Shown: positions 1 to 9,021, counted from the stretch's first letter. The stretch is 64,000 nt of DNA from Arthrobacter sp. MA-N2 (GCF_000517125.1 NZ_KI912155.1:2336696-2400695); one strand, 5' to 3'. The notes: generated by a model from the sequence alone, not told the origin. Program-made: numbers and translations.

Positions 1-590
1 GCTGGTGGGCCTCGCCGGGAGGGAAAGCGACTGGAGTCCCAGCCTGCGGGAGTAATCGCAGAGGCCATGTACGGTCCGGGGGTTCTCGTCGCTTCGATAG
101 ATCCAGGAACCGGCAGCTGCACAAGGGGGCACAGCCATGCCGCCAGCGCCCACAGCGCCTGTTCGCCGCGGGCGAGCACCAATGCGGTACCCAACGTGGC
201 CACCGCATGGGCGGCGAACATTTGCCAGTCGTCTCCGGCGGTGTGAGCCGAGGCGACGGCCCCCAGAGCTTCTGGTGCCTGCGTCCAAAGAACATGTCCA
301 GCATGCCCGGACGCCAGGGTTGCCGCGCTGGAAGCTCCGGGCGAAAGCGCGCAAAAAGCCCAGTGCAGGCAGAGTTGCCCGGCCCCCAGCAGCCCAGCGA
401 AGACGGGCAGCGAAAGGCGGGCACGCGTCAGCACGGCGACCGGGAGGATCGTCAGGGCACAGAGCGCCATCAGAATGACTGGTGCCGGAAGGCTTCCGCC
501 TCCCGCCAAGTGTCCACCGGCAGCCAAGCCGAGGATGATTGAAGCGATCAGGCCAGTGCGCAAGAACCGGAAAGGCGCGGATGTCTTCAT
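1..590 (-). CDS. Multi-pass membrane protein, C-terminus beyond window
   Basis: The ATG at 590 has AAAGGA six bases upstream, and the frame runs open to the window edge, so 196 codons are visible and the C-terminus is missing. The translation has about four hydrophobic segments (residues ~11-30, 38-57, 62-82 and ~125-155), rich in Ala, Leu and Gly, with a short basic N-terminus. A His/Ala-rich loop separates segments 3 and 4. I do not recognise the family. Similar small Ala-rich membrane proteins sit near copper-related genes in Arthrobacter relatives, but nothing visible here proves such a role. Plus-strand open frames across 137-542 have no ribosome site and are treated as shadows. Confidence 0.6.
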   Translation of the reverse strand, partial: MKTSAPFRFLRTGLIASIILGLAAGGHLAGGGSLPAPVILMALCALTILPVAVLTRARLSLPVFAGLLGAGQLCLHWAFCALSPGASSAATLASGHAGHVLWTQAPEALGAVASAHTAGDDWQMFAAHAVATLGTALVLARGEQALWALAAWLCPLVQLPVPGSIEATRTPGPYMASAITPAGWDSSRFPSRRGPP

Positions 591-693
591 CGGCAGTCCT
601 TTCCGGTTGCTGAGCCAAGACGGAGAATCACTCAAATTGTACGGCCACGGGATGCAAGATTTCGCAGCGCTTTCCGCCTCCTGGCCTTTCGGA

Positions 694-1512
694 TCAGAGT
701 TTGGCGATGATGTCCGCCAGAAGACGGGAAATTCGTGCACTCGCAGTTTGCCCCGCCTCGATGACTTCCTGGTGGCTCAGGGGAGCCGGGCTGATGCCGG
801 CCGCGAGGTTGGTGACCAAGGAGATGCCGAAGACTTCCATTCCTGCGTGCCGTGCGGCTATGGCCTCCAGAGCGGTGGACATGCCCACCAGATCGGCGCC
901 GATCCGCTTGGCGTACTGGACCTCGGCCGGAGTTTCGTAGTGCGGGCCGGTGAACTGGGCGTAGACGCCTTCGTCGAGCGTGGGATCCACCTCACGTGCC
1001 AGGCCGCGGATACGCGCCGAGTACAGGTCCGTGAGGTCGACGAACGTAGCGCCCTCAAGGGGCGAAGCTGCGGTCAAGTTGATGTGGTCCCTGATCAGCA
1101 CGGGAGTACCGGGGGTCCAGGATTCGTTCAGGCCCCCGCAGCCGTTGGTTACCACCAAGGTCTTACAGCCTGCTGCCGCCGCGGTGCGAACCCCATGAAC
1201 CACCGAGCGGACGCCTTTGCCTTCGTAGTAGTGGGTGCGCGCACCCAGGACGAGGGCCCGCTTTCCCTCCTTCGTCAGGACCGAGCGGATGGTGCCAACG
1301 TGCCCCTCGACGGCAGGAGCGTGGAAGCCGGGAACTTCCGACGCCGTCAGGGTCGCCGTCGTTTCGCCAATAAGATCCGCAGCCGCGCCCCAGCCTGAGC
1401 CGAGCACGAGCGCTACGTCGTGGGATTCGACGCCGGTCTCCGCCGCGATGTAGTCGGCCGCGGCTTTGGCGGCTTCGAAGGGCTCAGTTTTCATCAGCTC
1501 TGTGTTACTCAC
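694..1512 (-). CDS. punA: Purine nucleoside phosphorylase (class II, trimeric type)
   Basis: A 272-residue protein of the usual length for trimeric PNP, which converts purine nucleosides plus phosphate to base plus ribose-1-phosphate in salvage. Visible family motifs, in order, are a phosphate-loop-like GSGWG near residue 38, VEGHVG, a GGLNESWTPGTPVLIRDHIN stretch, GPHYETPAE, VGMSTALEAIAARH and the purine-binding Asn in LVTN. The start is GTG at 1512. It has no Shine-Dalgarno but a TAGTTT box ends six bases before it, so the mRNA is probably leaderless; an in-frame ATG at 1494 is the alternative. It stands alone, divergent from the lpdA-like gene. Confidence 0.93.
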   Translation of the reverse strand: MSNTELMKTEPFEAAKAAADYIAAETGVESHDVALVLGSGWGAAADLIGETTATLTASEVPGFHAPAVEGHVGTIRSVLTKEGKRALVLGARTHYYEGKGVRSVVHGVRTAAAAGCKTLVVTNGCGGLNESWTPGTPVLIRDHINLTAASPLEGATFVDLTDLYSARIRGLAREVDPTLDEGVYAQFTGPHYETPAEVQYAKRIGADLVGMSTALEAIAARHAGMEVFGISLVTNLAAGISPAPLSHQEVIEAGQTASARISRLLADIIAKL

Positions 1513-1518
1513 TGGTAC

Positions 1519-1524
1519 AAACTA
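1519..1524 (-). promoter_or_regulatory. Predicted -10 box, leaderless punA
   Basis: TAGTTT followed by six bases and the GTG start. There is no Shine-Dalgarno, so transcription probably begins at the start codon. No clear -35 is visible. Confidence 0.5.
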
Positions 1525-1638
1525 CAGTGTTGCCCGCTCCGTTGAACAGGCGCTTGGGCGGTGCCAAGGTGCCGATTCGGTGGTTCTCAGGTGGGGCTTA
1601 GTGGCAGGTACGGCGCCAATAAGTAACAATGGAAAATT

Positions 1639-3054
1639 GTGACCATGCATCCTGACTTCAGCTCACCACGAATCGCAATCCTGGGCGGAGGTCCAGGCGG
1701 ATATGAAGCGGCCATGGTCGCGGCGCATTTGGGAGCGCGGGTCACCCTCATCGAACGCGCCGGCCTCGGCGGCTCCGCCGTCCTCACCGACGTCGTACCT
1801 TCCAAAACCTTGATCGCGACGGCGGATCTCATGACCCGCGTTGGCGAGGCGGGGGAGCTGGGAGTCAAGTTCGCCGTCGACGGCAGCGATGTGGCGCCCG
1901 GCATGCGTGCCGATCTGGGTCACATCAACGACCGTGTCCTGCACCTCGCACGGGAGCAGTCCGACGACATCCGGGTAGGCCTGGAGCAGCTCGGAGTGGA
2001 GATCCTGATGGGATCCGGAAAGCTCCTGGACAACCACACGATCGAGGTCATCACCTCCGACGGCATCAAGACCATTACTGCTGACGCCATCCTCCTGGCC
2101 GTTGGTGCACACCCCCGCGAACTGCCCACAGCCAAGCCCGACGGTGAACGCATCCTGAACTGGGCACAGATCTACAACCTCGATGAACTTCCCAAGGACC
2201 TGATCGTTGTGGGTTCCGGGGTCACCGGGGCCGAGTTTGCCTCCGCCTACAACGGCCTTGGCTCCAATGTCACCCTCATTTCGAGCCGCGACCAGGTGCT
2301 GCCGGGTTCGGACACGGACGCGGCCCAAGTCCTTGAAGGCGTCTTCAAGCGCCGCGGCGTGCGCGTTCTGTCCCGCTCGCGGGCCGAAGCCGTGGAGCGC
2401 ACCGATGCTGGAGTGCAGGTCACCTTGGGGGACGGTTCGGTCGTGACCGGCAGCCACTGTCTCGTGTGCGTGGGGTCAATCCCCAACACCGCCGGAATCG
2501 GCTTGGAAGAGGCAGGCGTGGCTGTCACGGAGTCCGGCCACATCAAGGTTGACGGCGTTTCCCGCACCACGGCATCGAACATTTACGCCGCGGGCGACTG
2601 CACGGGAATCCTGGCCCTCGCTTCTGTCGCAGCGATGCAAGGCCGCATTGCCGTGGCCCACTTCATGGGCGACGGAGTGATGCCCATCAAGCTCCACCAA
2701 GTGGCCTCGAACGTCTTCACGTCACCGGAAATCGCCTCCGTGGGCGTCTCCGAAGCGGACCTTGAATCAGGCAAGTATCAAGGTGACGTGGTCATGCTGT
2801 CCTTGCTGAGCAACGCCCGCGCCAAGATGCGCAACACCAAAGAGGGATTCGTCAAGATCATCGCGCGCAAGGGCTCGGGAACGGTGATCGGCGGCGTGGT
2901 CATTGGCCCCAACGCCTCCGAACTCATCTTCCCGATCGCCGTTGCGGTGAAGCAGAAACTACACGTCGACGATCTAGCAAGCACATTTACCGTGTACCCC
3001 TCGCTGACCGGGTCCATCTCGGAAGCGGCGCGCCGGTTGCACGTGCATATGTAG
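1639..3054 (+). CDS. lpdA: NAD(P)H-quinone dehydrogenase (LpdA/Rv3303c type flavoprotein)
   Basis: A 471-residue class I pyridine-nucleotide disulfide oxidoreductase fold: N-terminal FAD motif GGGPGGYEAA, NAD(P) motif GSGVTGAEFA near residue 190, FAD motif IYAAGDCTG near 315, and a C-terminal dimerisation domain. The redox Cys pair of true lipoamide dehydrogenases is absent: the position reads GGSAVLTDVVPSKT. The C-terminal catalytic His-Glu pair is also replaced (VYPSLTGSISEA). That combination matches mycobacterial LpdA, an NAD(P)H:quinone reductase, rather than E3. The start is GTG at 1639 or ATG at 1645; neither has a good ribosome site. A TAACAA at 1624-1629 may be the -10. Confidence 0.85.
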   Translation: MTMHPDFSSPRIAILGGGPGGYEAAMVAAHLGARVTLIERAGLGGSAVLTDVVPSKTLIATADLMTRVGEAGELGVKFAVDGSDVAPGMRADLGHINDRVLHLAREQSDDIRVGLEQLGVEILMGSGKLLDNHTIEVITSDGIKTITADAILLAVGAHPRELPTAKPDGERILNWAQIYNLDELPKDLIVVGSGVTGAEFASAYNGLGSNVTLISSRDQVLPGSDTDAAQVLEGVFKRRGVRVLSRSRAEAVERTDAGVQVTLGDGSVVTGSHCLVCVGSIPNTAGIGLEEAGVAVTESGHIKVDGVSRTTASNIYAAGDCTGILALASVAAMQGRIAVAHFMGDGVMPIKLHQVASNVFTSPEIASVGVSEADLESGKYQGDVVMLSLLSNARAKMRNTKEGFVKIIARKGSGTVIGGVVIGPNASELIFPIAVAVKQKLHVDDLASTFTVYPSLTGSISEAARRLHVHM

Positions 3055-3089
3055 CAGCAGCGGTTCGAACCGGTTGCCTCATGTGCGGA

Positions 3090-3118
3090 CCCGCCGCTCG
3101 GCAGCGCCGGGCGGCGGG
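3090..3118. terminator. GC-rich hairpin between convergent genes
   Basis: Arms CCCGCCGC and GCGGCGGG pair perfectly (8 bp, 13-nt loop) between the lpdA stop and the stop of the convergent small membrane gene. No T-run follows, so it may be a weak or bidirectional terminator. Confidence 0.4.
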
Positions 3119-3163
3119 ATTTCCGCCGCCGGTGCGGTCAGCGGCGGAAGGCAGCTTTCGAAT

Positions 3164-3310
3164 TTACGCGCGGGACCTGCCACGGATGAAGTGGAAGATC
3201 AGAAGGATCACGGCAATCACCAAAAGCAGGTGGATGAACCCGCCGCCGATGTTACCGATCAGGCCGAGAAGCCAGAGAACAGCGATGATAATGGCTATCC
3301 AAAGCAACAT
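3164..3310 (-). CDS. Small membrane protein, Lmo0937 family
   Basis: A 48-residue protein made of two hydrophobic helices (roughly residues 2-17 and 22-40) separated by GNIGGG and ending in a basic tail (RGRSRA). This layout matches the widespread, uncharacterised Lmo0937-type membrane peptides, which are often stress-induced. I chose the ATG at 3310 because GGGAG lies just upstream; a longer open frame to 3445 adds a non-conserved hydrophilic N-terminus with no ribosome site. It is monocistronic. Confidence 0.75.
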   Translation of the reverse strand: MLLWIAIIIAVLWLLGLIGNIGGGFIHLLLVIAVILLIFHFIRGRSRA

Positions 3311-3556
3311 GTGAGTCTCCCTTGTTTGTCTGTGGACGGAAATGCTGATCCTGCGCCTCGGCTGCTCTGCGTACTTGTTATCAATCCTGTTCTCTTCTGG
3401 AGCCACAATATCGATCCAAGCTAGTGATTCCGGCCGAAGGCCCACACGGGTATCGTGTGGTGTGCTTCACAATATGCCAGGATCGGGTTCCTGAGAACGG
3501 CAAGGGAATAACCGATAGTTGCCATCCGTTTTGGACCGCGACGCCGGGAAGCTCCC
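3311..3556. other. Intergenic region with a small hairpin
   Basis: No convincing gene lies between the small membrane protein and nasC. The one structure seen is a perfect 7-bp hairpin at 3442-3460 (arms CCACACG and CGTGTGG, loop GGTAT), about 100 bases beyond the nasC stop; it could end the nitrate operon transcript but has no T-run. Confidence 0.3.
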
Positions 3557-5119
3557 TTACGCTGCAACCCCTTGAAAGTGCTTTTCGATCATCCCCTTGA
3601 TGTCTCCATGGCATCCGCCGCATCCCGTCCCCGCGCGGGTCGCCTTGGAAACCTCGGGTACCGAAGAGCAGCCATCCAGCACTGCTTCCTCGATGCTCAC
3701 TCCGCTGATGCCTGCGCAACGGCAGACCGTACGCTGTGGGTCATGGGCGGTACCTGCGGATTCCAACTGGTCCGGGCCGTCAAGGCGAAGGAGGAGCGAA
3801 CGGTCGGCGGGCAGCTCGGAGCCGCGTTCGAACAGCATCACGAGCTCCGCGGCCGTGCGCGGCGTGCCCACGGCCACGAGTCCTTCGAGGGCGCCGCCCC
3901 GTGTAGTCATCTTGACGTAGCGGCCGTGCTCGGGATCGACCCATTGGGCCACGTGCCGACGCGGTTTCCCCGCTGAAGCCCCCGTACTGAGGAGTTCCTC
4001 ATCCCATGGTTCGGCTGCGTTGTCGCCAGCGACGGCGAGGTTGATCCCGCGCGCCTTCAGGACCACCACTCCGGGTTTCTCCTGCGGCAGGGGTGACAGG
4101 GTGTCTGCGGCATCCTGGCCACCCTCGGCGAGGAGGATCAGGTACTCGGCGAGCCACTCGGCCTGGCGCCAGCCCGGACCCACCAGGCCGGAAGGGCCCG
4201 GCGCCGTGCGGCATTCGGGGCATTCGGCCTCGGCGCAGCGGACTTCGGCGCAGTCGCCGATCGCAAACATGTGCGGCTCGTGGTAGGTCCGCAGGTGGTG
4301 ATCCACCAGGATGCCGGTGGCGGCGGGCAGGCCGCAGCCTTCAGCCAGTTCAATCCTGGGGCGCACACCGCAAGAGAGAACCAGCAGCTCGCCTTCGATC
4401 CTTGAGCCGTCGTTGAGCACCAGGGCGGAGAACGTTCCGTCCGGGCCGTTGTGCTCCACTGCGGTGGAACGGGCGTTGCCCACCATGGTGATTCCGCTGT
4501 TGCGCAGGCTCGCTGCGAGAACGGCTCCGCCGCCGCGGTCGATATTGCGGCCCAACGGAAAGGAACCATTGTGCACCACGGTGGTTTGGGCGCCTTCTTC
4601 CGCCGCGGCCAGGGCTGTTTCAAGCCCCAGCACGCCGCCACCGAGGACGATCACGCGCTGGCGGGCAGCCACGGCGTCGCGCAGTTGCGCGGCGTCGCGG
4701 AGGTCACGAAGTGCGGTTACCCCCGAGGGGAGTACCGGGTGCGAAGGGTCAGGGTTGATTCCGGTGAGATTGGGAATGACGGGCCGCGAGCCAGTGGCGA
4801 ATACCAGCCGGTCGAAGCCGGGCACGGTTCCGTCCGAGAGGACCACTCGCTGCCGGGCCCGGTCGATGCGTTTGACCGTGACGCCCAGCCGGACTTCCAC
4901 CCCGTCGGCCGTCAAATCGTTGGCGTCGGCCATCGAGATTGCCTCCGCTGTGGTGCGCCCCACGCCGAGTTCAGCCACCATGACGCGGTTGTACGCGGCT
5001 TCGGTTTCCTGTCCGACCACGAGCAGCTGGACAAGACCGCTGCGCACGGAGGGCAACAATTCGTCGACCAGCCGGGCCGCGACCGGTCCGAATCCGATCA
5101 CCACTATTCGCTCGCTCAC
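3557..5119 (-). CDS. nasC: Assimilatory nitrate reductase electron-transfer subunit (FAD/NAD, BFD [2Fe-2S])
   Basis: A 520-residue NirB-like flavoprotein expected to pass electrons from NAD(P)H to the nitrate reductase. It shows the FAD motif GFGPVAARL at the N-terminus, NAD motif GGGVLGLE near residue 165, FAD motif FAIGDC near 292, and a C-terminal BFD-like [2Fe-2S] domain with Cys466/Cys468 and Cys500/Cys503 (CRC and CGGC). Directly after AIGDC is a Cys-rich stretch (VRC...CPEC) that I do not associate with the family. The GTG start overlaps the nasA stop as GTGA, implying translational coupling. It is last in narK-nasA-nasC; no nitrite reductase is in the window. Confidence 0.88.
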   Translation of the reverse strand: MSERIVVIGFGPVAARLVDELLPSVRSGLVQLLVVGQETEAAYNRVMVAELGVGRTTAEAISMADANDLTADGVEVRLGVTVKRIDRARQRVVLSDGTVPGFDRLVFATGSRPVIPNLTGINPDPSHPVLPSGVTALRDLRDAAQLRDAVAARQRVIVLGGGVLGLETALAAAEEGAQTTVVHNGSFPLGRNIDRGGGAVLAASLRNSGITMVGNARSTAVEHNGPDGTFSALVLNDGSRIEGELLVLSCGVRPRIELAEGCGLPAATGILVDHHLRTYHEPHMFAIGDCAEVRCAEAECPECRTAPGPSGLVGPGWRQAEWLAEYLILLAEGGQDAADTLSPLPQEKPGVVVLKARGINLAVAGDNAAEPWDEELLSTGASAGKPRRHVAQWVDPEHGRYVKMTTRGGALEGLVAVGTPRTAAELVMLFERGSELPADRSLLLRLDGPDQLESAGTAHDPQRTVCRCAGISGVSIEEAVLDGCSSVPEVSKATRAGTGCGGCHGDIKGMIEKHFQGVAA

Positions 5120-7332
5120 GATGCCTCCTTGACGTGCATTGACAAGCCTGACGTCACTGACACAGCCAACGTCGATTCGACAGTCGGCAGTGCGGCCCTA
5201 CGGACCCAGACCTTGCTCTTCTTGAACTCGGGCATGCCGGAAATGGAATCCGTGACCGCCTCAGTGAGACGGTTGGCGCTGCCCGGTCCAGGGAAATGGA
5301 AGGGCAGGAAGACGGTGTCCGTCCGGATGCTGTTGCTGAGCTCCACCCTGCACAGGACCTCGCCGCGCTCGTTGGTGACATTGACGAAGTCACCGTCGGC
5401 GATTTCCCGGACGGCCGCCGTCGCAGGGTGGATCTGTAGCAGAGCTTCCGGTTGGGCTGTTACGAGTTCGGCCACGCGACGGGTCTGTGCCCCCGATTGG
5501 TAATGTTCCAGCAGCCGCCCGGTGACGAGCGTGAGCGGATCGGGATCAGGGCCGACGACGGCGGAGCGCTGCGAACGCTTCTGTGGCACCACCGGGACCA
5601 TCACGGCGCGCCCGTCGGCGTGCGCGAAGCTGTCCAGGAAGAGCCTCGGCGTTCCCGAGCTGCCGCTCGGATAAGGCCAGTAGGCCGCTTCTCCGCGGTC
5701 AAGCATGGCGTAGTCGATTCCGGAGTAGTCGGCCAAGCCGCCTGCCGAGGCGAGCCGGAGTTCCTCGAAGACGGTCTCGGGATCGTCACTGAATACGGAC
5801 GGCGCGTCGAGCGATTCGGCGAGCCGGGCCATGAGCCACAATTCGCTGCGGACACCCGGGGGAGGGGTGAGGGCCTTCCGACGGCGGAGCACGCGGCCCT
5901 CGAGGTTGGTCAGGGTGCCTTCTTCCTCGGCCCACTGGGTGACCGGAAGGACGAGGTCGGCCTCCAGCGCGGTCTCGGACATGAAGAAATCGCAGACCAC
6001 CAGGAAGTCCAGGCTCCGCAGGCCCGCGATCACCGCACCGGCGTCGGGGGCGGACACCGCCACATTGGCGCCGTGCACGAAGAGGCAACGGACGCCGTCG
6101 GGCTGTCCCAAAGACTTCAACAGTTCCACTGCCGGAAGGCCGGGTCCAGGGATGAGCGATTCATCCACGCCCCACACTTTGGCGACGTGGGCGCGGGCGG
6201 CCGGATCGGTGATCTTGCGGTAGCCGGGTAGCTGATCGGCTTTTTGACCGTGCTCGCGGCCACCCTGGCCATTGCCTTGGCCGGTCAGCGTGCCGTAGCC
6301 GCCACGGGCGGATCCCGGAAGGCCCAGAAGGAGGCTGAGGTTGATGGCGGCCGTGGCGGTGTCGGTGCCGTCGACGTGTTGTTCGACTCCGCGGCCGGTG
6401 AGGATGTAGCTGCCGCCCCGCCGGGCGCCGTCGGCGAGGCGGCGGGCGGTGTCGCGGATGAGCGTGGCGGGAACTCCGGTGATCGACTGCACACGCTCGG
6501 GCCAGAATCCGGCGAGGCTGCGAACGATCGCCGGGTATCCGGTGGTGCGGTTATGGAGGTAGCCGGTGTCGGCAAGGCCTTCGTGGACCACTACGTGGGA
6601 GATACCCAGCAGCAGGGCGAGGTCTGTTCCCGGGGTCGGCTGCACGTGGAGGCCACCGCCGTCGCCGGTGAATTCGGCCGTCGCCGAACGGCGGGGATCG
6701 GCCACGATCAACCCGCCGGAGTCACGCGCGCCTTGCAGGTGCTGGACGAAGGGCGGCATGGTCTCGGCCACGTTGGAGCCGAGAAGGAAGATGACGCTGG
6801 CAGAATCCAGGTCCTCCACGGGGAACGGGAGACCGCGGTCCACGCCGAAAGCGCGGTTTCCGGCTGCCGCCGCGGAGGACATGCAAAAACGTCCGTTGTA
6901 GTCGATGCGCGAGGTTCCCAGCGCCAGGCGCGCGAACTTGCCCAATTGGTAGGCCTTCTCGTTGGTGAGTCCGCCGCCGCCGAAGACCCCGACGGCGTCG
7001 GCTCCGTAGCGCTCGCGGGTCTGTTTCACGGCTCCGGTAACCAGCATGAGCGCCTCGTCCCAAGCGATCGGCCGGTGGACGCCGTCGGAGCCTTTGAGCA
7101 TGGGTTCCGTGACGCGTCCGCTGTGGTTCAACAACGACGGCGATGTCCAGCCCTTGCGGCACAACCCGCCCCGGTTGGTGGGGAAGTCGCGGCCGGACAC
7201 GTCCAGGAGGGGAAGTGCCTTTGCCGCGGGCGCCCGGTCTGACCCCGGCTGCGCGGAAGGGGCTGCCGGGGTCAGGGTCATGGCGCACTGCAGCGCACAA
7301 TACGGGCAGTGGGTCTCGGCGCCATGGGGCAT
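5116..7332 (-). CDS. nasA: Assimilatory nitrate reductase, molybdopterin catalytic subunit
   Basis: A 738-residue molybdopterin (bis-MGD) oxidoreductase. The N-terminus carries the [4Fe-4S] ligands Cys9, Cys12, Cys16 and Cys58 (CPYCALQC and LCRKGW), followed by the molybdopterin oxidoreductase body and a C-terminal dinucleotide-binding domain (from about LVTGRLLEHYQSGAQ). No signal peptide or twin-arginine motif is present, as expected for a cytoplasmic assimilatory enzyme. It begins one base after the narK stop and overlaps nasC by four bases, so the three genes are one transcription unit reducing imported nitrate to nitrite. Confidence 0.93.
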   Translation of the reverse strand: MPHGAETHCPYCALQCAMTLTPAAPSAQPGSDRAPAAKALPLLDVSGRDFPTNRGGLCRKGWTSPSLLNHSGRVTEPMLKGSDGVHRPIAWDEALMLVTGAVKQTRERYGADAVGVFGGGGLTNEKAYQLGKFARLALGTSRIDYNGRFCMSSAAAAGNRAFGVDRGLPFPVEDLDSASVIFLLGSNVAETMPPFVQHLQGARDSGGLIVADPRRSATAEFTGDGGGLHVQPTPGTDLALLLGISHVVVHEGLADTGYLHNRTTGYPAIVRSLAGFWPERVQSITGVPATLIRDTARRLADGARRGGSYILTGRGVEQHVDGTDTATAAINLSLLLGLPGSARGGYGTLTGQGNGQGGREHGQKADQLPGYRKITDPAARAHVAKVWGVDESLIPGPGLPAVELLKSLGQPDGVRCLFVHGANVAVSAPDAGAVIAGLRSLDFLVVCDFFMSETALEADLVLPVTQWAEEEGTLTNLEGRVLRRRKALTPPPGVRSELWLMARLAESLDAPSVFSDDPETVFEELRLASAGGLADYSGIDYAMLDRGEAAYWPYPSGSSGTPRLFLDSFAHADGRAVMVPVVPQKRSQRSAVVGPDPDPLTLVTGRLLEHYQSGAQTRRVAELVTAQPEALLQIHPATAAVREIADGDFVNVTNERGEVLCRVELSNSIRTDTVFLPFHFPGPGSANRLTEAVTDSISGMPEFKKSKVWVRRAALPTVESTLAVSVTSGLSMHVKEAS

Positions 7333-7333
7333 A

Positions 7334-8740
7334 TTAGATGTGTCCCATCGAGTTGCGGTTGGCCTTGCGGAGGTAGCAGACCCAGCAGACGATGAGCATC
7401 AGCACGTAGGCGCCGACGAAGCCATAGAACGCGGGGGTGTAGGAGCCGGAAGCGCTGGATGCGTTGAGCACCTGGGGGATGACGAAACCGCCGTAGGCGC
7501 CGATCGCCGAGATCAGCCCGAGGGAGGAGGACGCGAGGCGTGCGGTGCTGGCGGCGCTTGCCCCGGAGCGGGCTGCCCGGCTGGAGGTGGCGAAGATGAC
7601 CGGAATCATGCGGTAGGTGGCGCCGTTTCCAAAGCCGCTTGCCGTGAAGAGGAACAGGAACAGGACCAGGAAGAGCCAGAAGTTCTTGAGCGGAAGGGTC
7701 CAGACCATGGTCAGGGTGATGATCGCCATCGCTGCGAACGCTGTGACCGTCATCCGGGCTCCGCCCATGCGGTCTGCCATGCGTCCGCCGTAGGGGCGGG
7801 CCAGGGAGCCAACCAAGGGGCCGAGGAAGGCGAGCGAGAGGACAACCGCGCCGAGGTGCATGGAGGAGAAAGCCGGGAAGTAGTCCTTGATGAGCTTGGG
7901 GAAGACTCCGGAGAAGCCGATGAATGAACCAAAGGTGCCGATGTAGAGGAAAGCCATGATCCACAAGTGCGGTTCCTTGAGCGCGGCAATGGAGCCCGCC
8001 ACGTCACCTTTGGCACTGGTGAGGTTGTTCATGTACTTCCAGGCGCCGAACGCGGCGACGAGGATGAGCGGGATCCAGATGAGGCCGGCCATGGGCAGGT
8101 TGACGGTGCCGGCGGCCAGGAGGGTGACGGCGATCGGAACGACGAGCTGTGCGATGGCCGCACCGAGGTTTCCGCCGGCGGCGTTCAGGCCCAGGGCCCA
8201 GCCCTTTTCACGGGCCGGGTAGAAGAAGGTGATGTTGGCCATTGAGCTGGCGAAGTTGCCTCCGCCGAAGCCGGCAAGGCCCGCTACAAGCAGCATGACG
8301 CCGAACGGCGTGCCGGGATTCGAGACACAGAGGGCCAGGCCCGCGGTCGGGATCAGCAGAAGCATGGCCGAGACAATGGTCCAGTTACGGCCGCCGAACC
8401 TCGGAACCATGAAGGTGTAGGGGATGCGCAGCGTGGCACCGACCAAGCTGGGGATGGAGATGAGCCAGAAGATCTGGTTCGTGTCGAACTTGAAGCCTGC
8501 GGTCGGCAGCTGGACGACCACGATCGACCAGAGCTGCCACACCACGAAGCCGAGGAACTCGGCGAAGATGGACCAGTACAGGTTGCGCTTGGCGATGGAA
8601 CGGCCGGCAGCTTCCCACTGTTCTTTGTTCTCTGCGTCCCAATTGGCTATCCAGCGGCCAGGGCGGTGTTCGAGCTCGGGGACGAGGGCGGTGGGCGCCT
8701 GCTCGTTGGTGAGGATTTCGGTGCTGCGGTCAACTGTCAC
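7334..8740 (-). CDS. narK: Nitrate/nitrite transporter, MFS (NarK family)
   Basis: A 468-residue, 12-helix MFS protein with the nitrate signature region around residues 155-190 (GLAGFGGGNFASSMANITFF, then a second Gly-rich helix ending AAGGNLG). A ~50-residue hydrophilic N-terminus precedes helix 1. The GTG start at 8740 is fixed by a strong AAAGGAGG site. As first gene of the narK-nasA-nasC operon it supplies nitrate for assimilation. A TAACGT at 8774-8779 on the minus strand is a plausible -10. I looked for a GlnR site upstream and did not find a convincing one. Confidence 0.93.
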   Translation of the reverse strand: MTVDRSTEILTNEQAPTALVPELEHRPGRWIANWDAENKEQWEAAGRSIAKRNLYWSIFAEFLGFVVWQLWSIVVVQLPTAGFKFDTNQIFWLISIPSLVGATLRIPYTFMVPRFGGRNWTIVSAMLLLIPTAGLALCVSNPGTPFGVMLLVAGLAGFGGGNFASSMANITFFYPAREKGWALGLNAAGGNLGAAIAQLVVPIAVTLLAAGTVNLPMAGLIWIPLILVAAFGAWKYMNNLTSAKGDVAGSIAALKEPHLWIMAFLYIGTFGSFIGFSGVFPKLIKDYFPAFSSMHLGAVVLSLAFLGPLVGSLARPYGGRMADRMGGARMTVTAFAAMAIITLTMVWTLPLKNFWLFLVLFLFLFTASGFGNGATYRMIPVIFATSSRAARSGASAASTARLASSSLGLISAIGAYGGFVIPQVLNASSASGSYTPAFYGFVGAYVLMLIVCWVCYLRKANRNSMGHI

Positions 8741-8921
8741 GGAGTGCCTCCTTTGGGGGGACGTTGTACTTCCACGTTAGGGAGGGCGCGTTTCGCGGAC
8801 CGTCGCGGTTTGTAAACGTGCTGTGACATTTGCCTATCGGAGGTGGTCACCGGTGCGTGAGGCGACGGTGAGGTTGTTTGAGCTCAGTGTGGTGCGGACC
8901 ACGGAATGAGACTTTTCAAAG

Positions 8922-8957
8922 TGTCCGTATATTGGACTCAATTGTCCATTTATTGGA
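8922..8957. promoter_or_regulatory. Tandem 15-bp operator-like repeats, 21 bp apart
   Basis: TGTCCGTATATTGGA (8922-8936) and TGTCCATTTATTGGA (8943-8957) match at 13 of 15 bases with a 21-bp period, about two helical turns. Each is itself dyadic (TCC-N7-GGA). Position upstream of the transporter suggests binding by a dimeric regulator, possibly IclR type (inference). Confidence 0.6.
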
Positions 8958-8967
8958 TGCCGGGAAC

Positions 8968-8988
8968 TATTATTGAACTCTCAATAAT
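8968..8988. promoter_or_regulatory. Perfect palindrome overlapping a likely -10
   Basis: ATTATTGA (8969-8976) and TCAATAAT (8981-8988) are perfect inverted repeats with spacer ACTC. The left arm overlaps TATTAT at 8968-8973, a good -10 hexamer for the transporter, so a protein bound here would block initiation. Confidence 0.5.
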
Positions 8989-9021
8989 TTTTGTCGGCAC
9001 GCCCACGAACGCTGTGCCGGC

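Noticed and set aside
1639..3054. Annotating the flavoprotein as dihydrolipoamide dehydrogenase (E3)
   Set aside because: The redox-active Cys pair and the C-terminal His-Glu pair are missing, which matches LpdA-type quinone reductases instead.
5452..7242. Long plus-strand open frames opposite nasA
   Set aside because: Shadow frames; composition is Gly/Arg/Asp-biased and nasA is complete on the minus strand.
8741..8860. GlnR binding site upstream of narK
   Set aside because: The characteristic GTNAC-N6-GNAAC spacing could not be found; only scattered half-matches.
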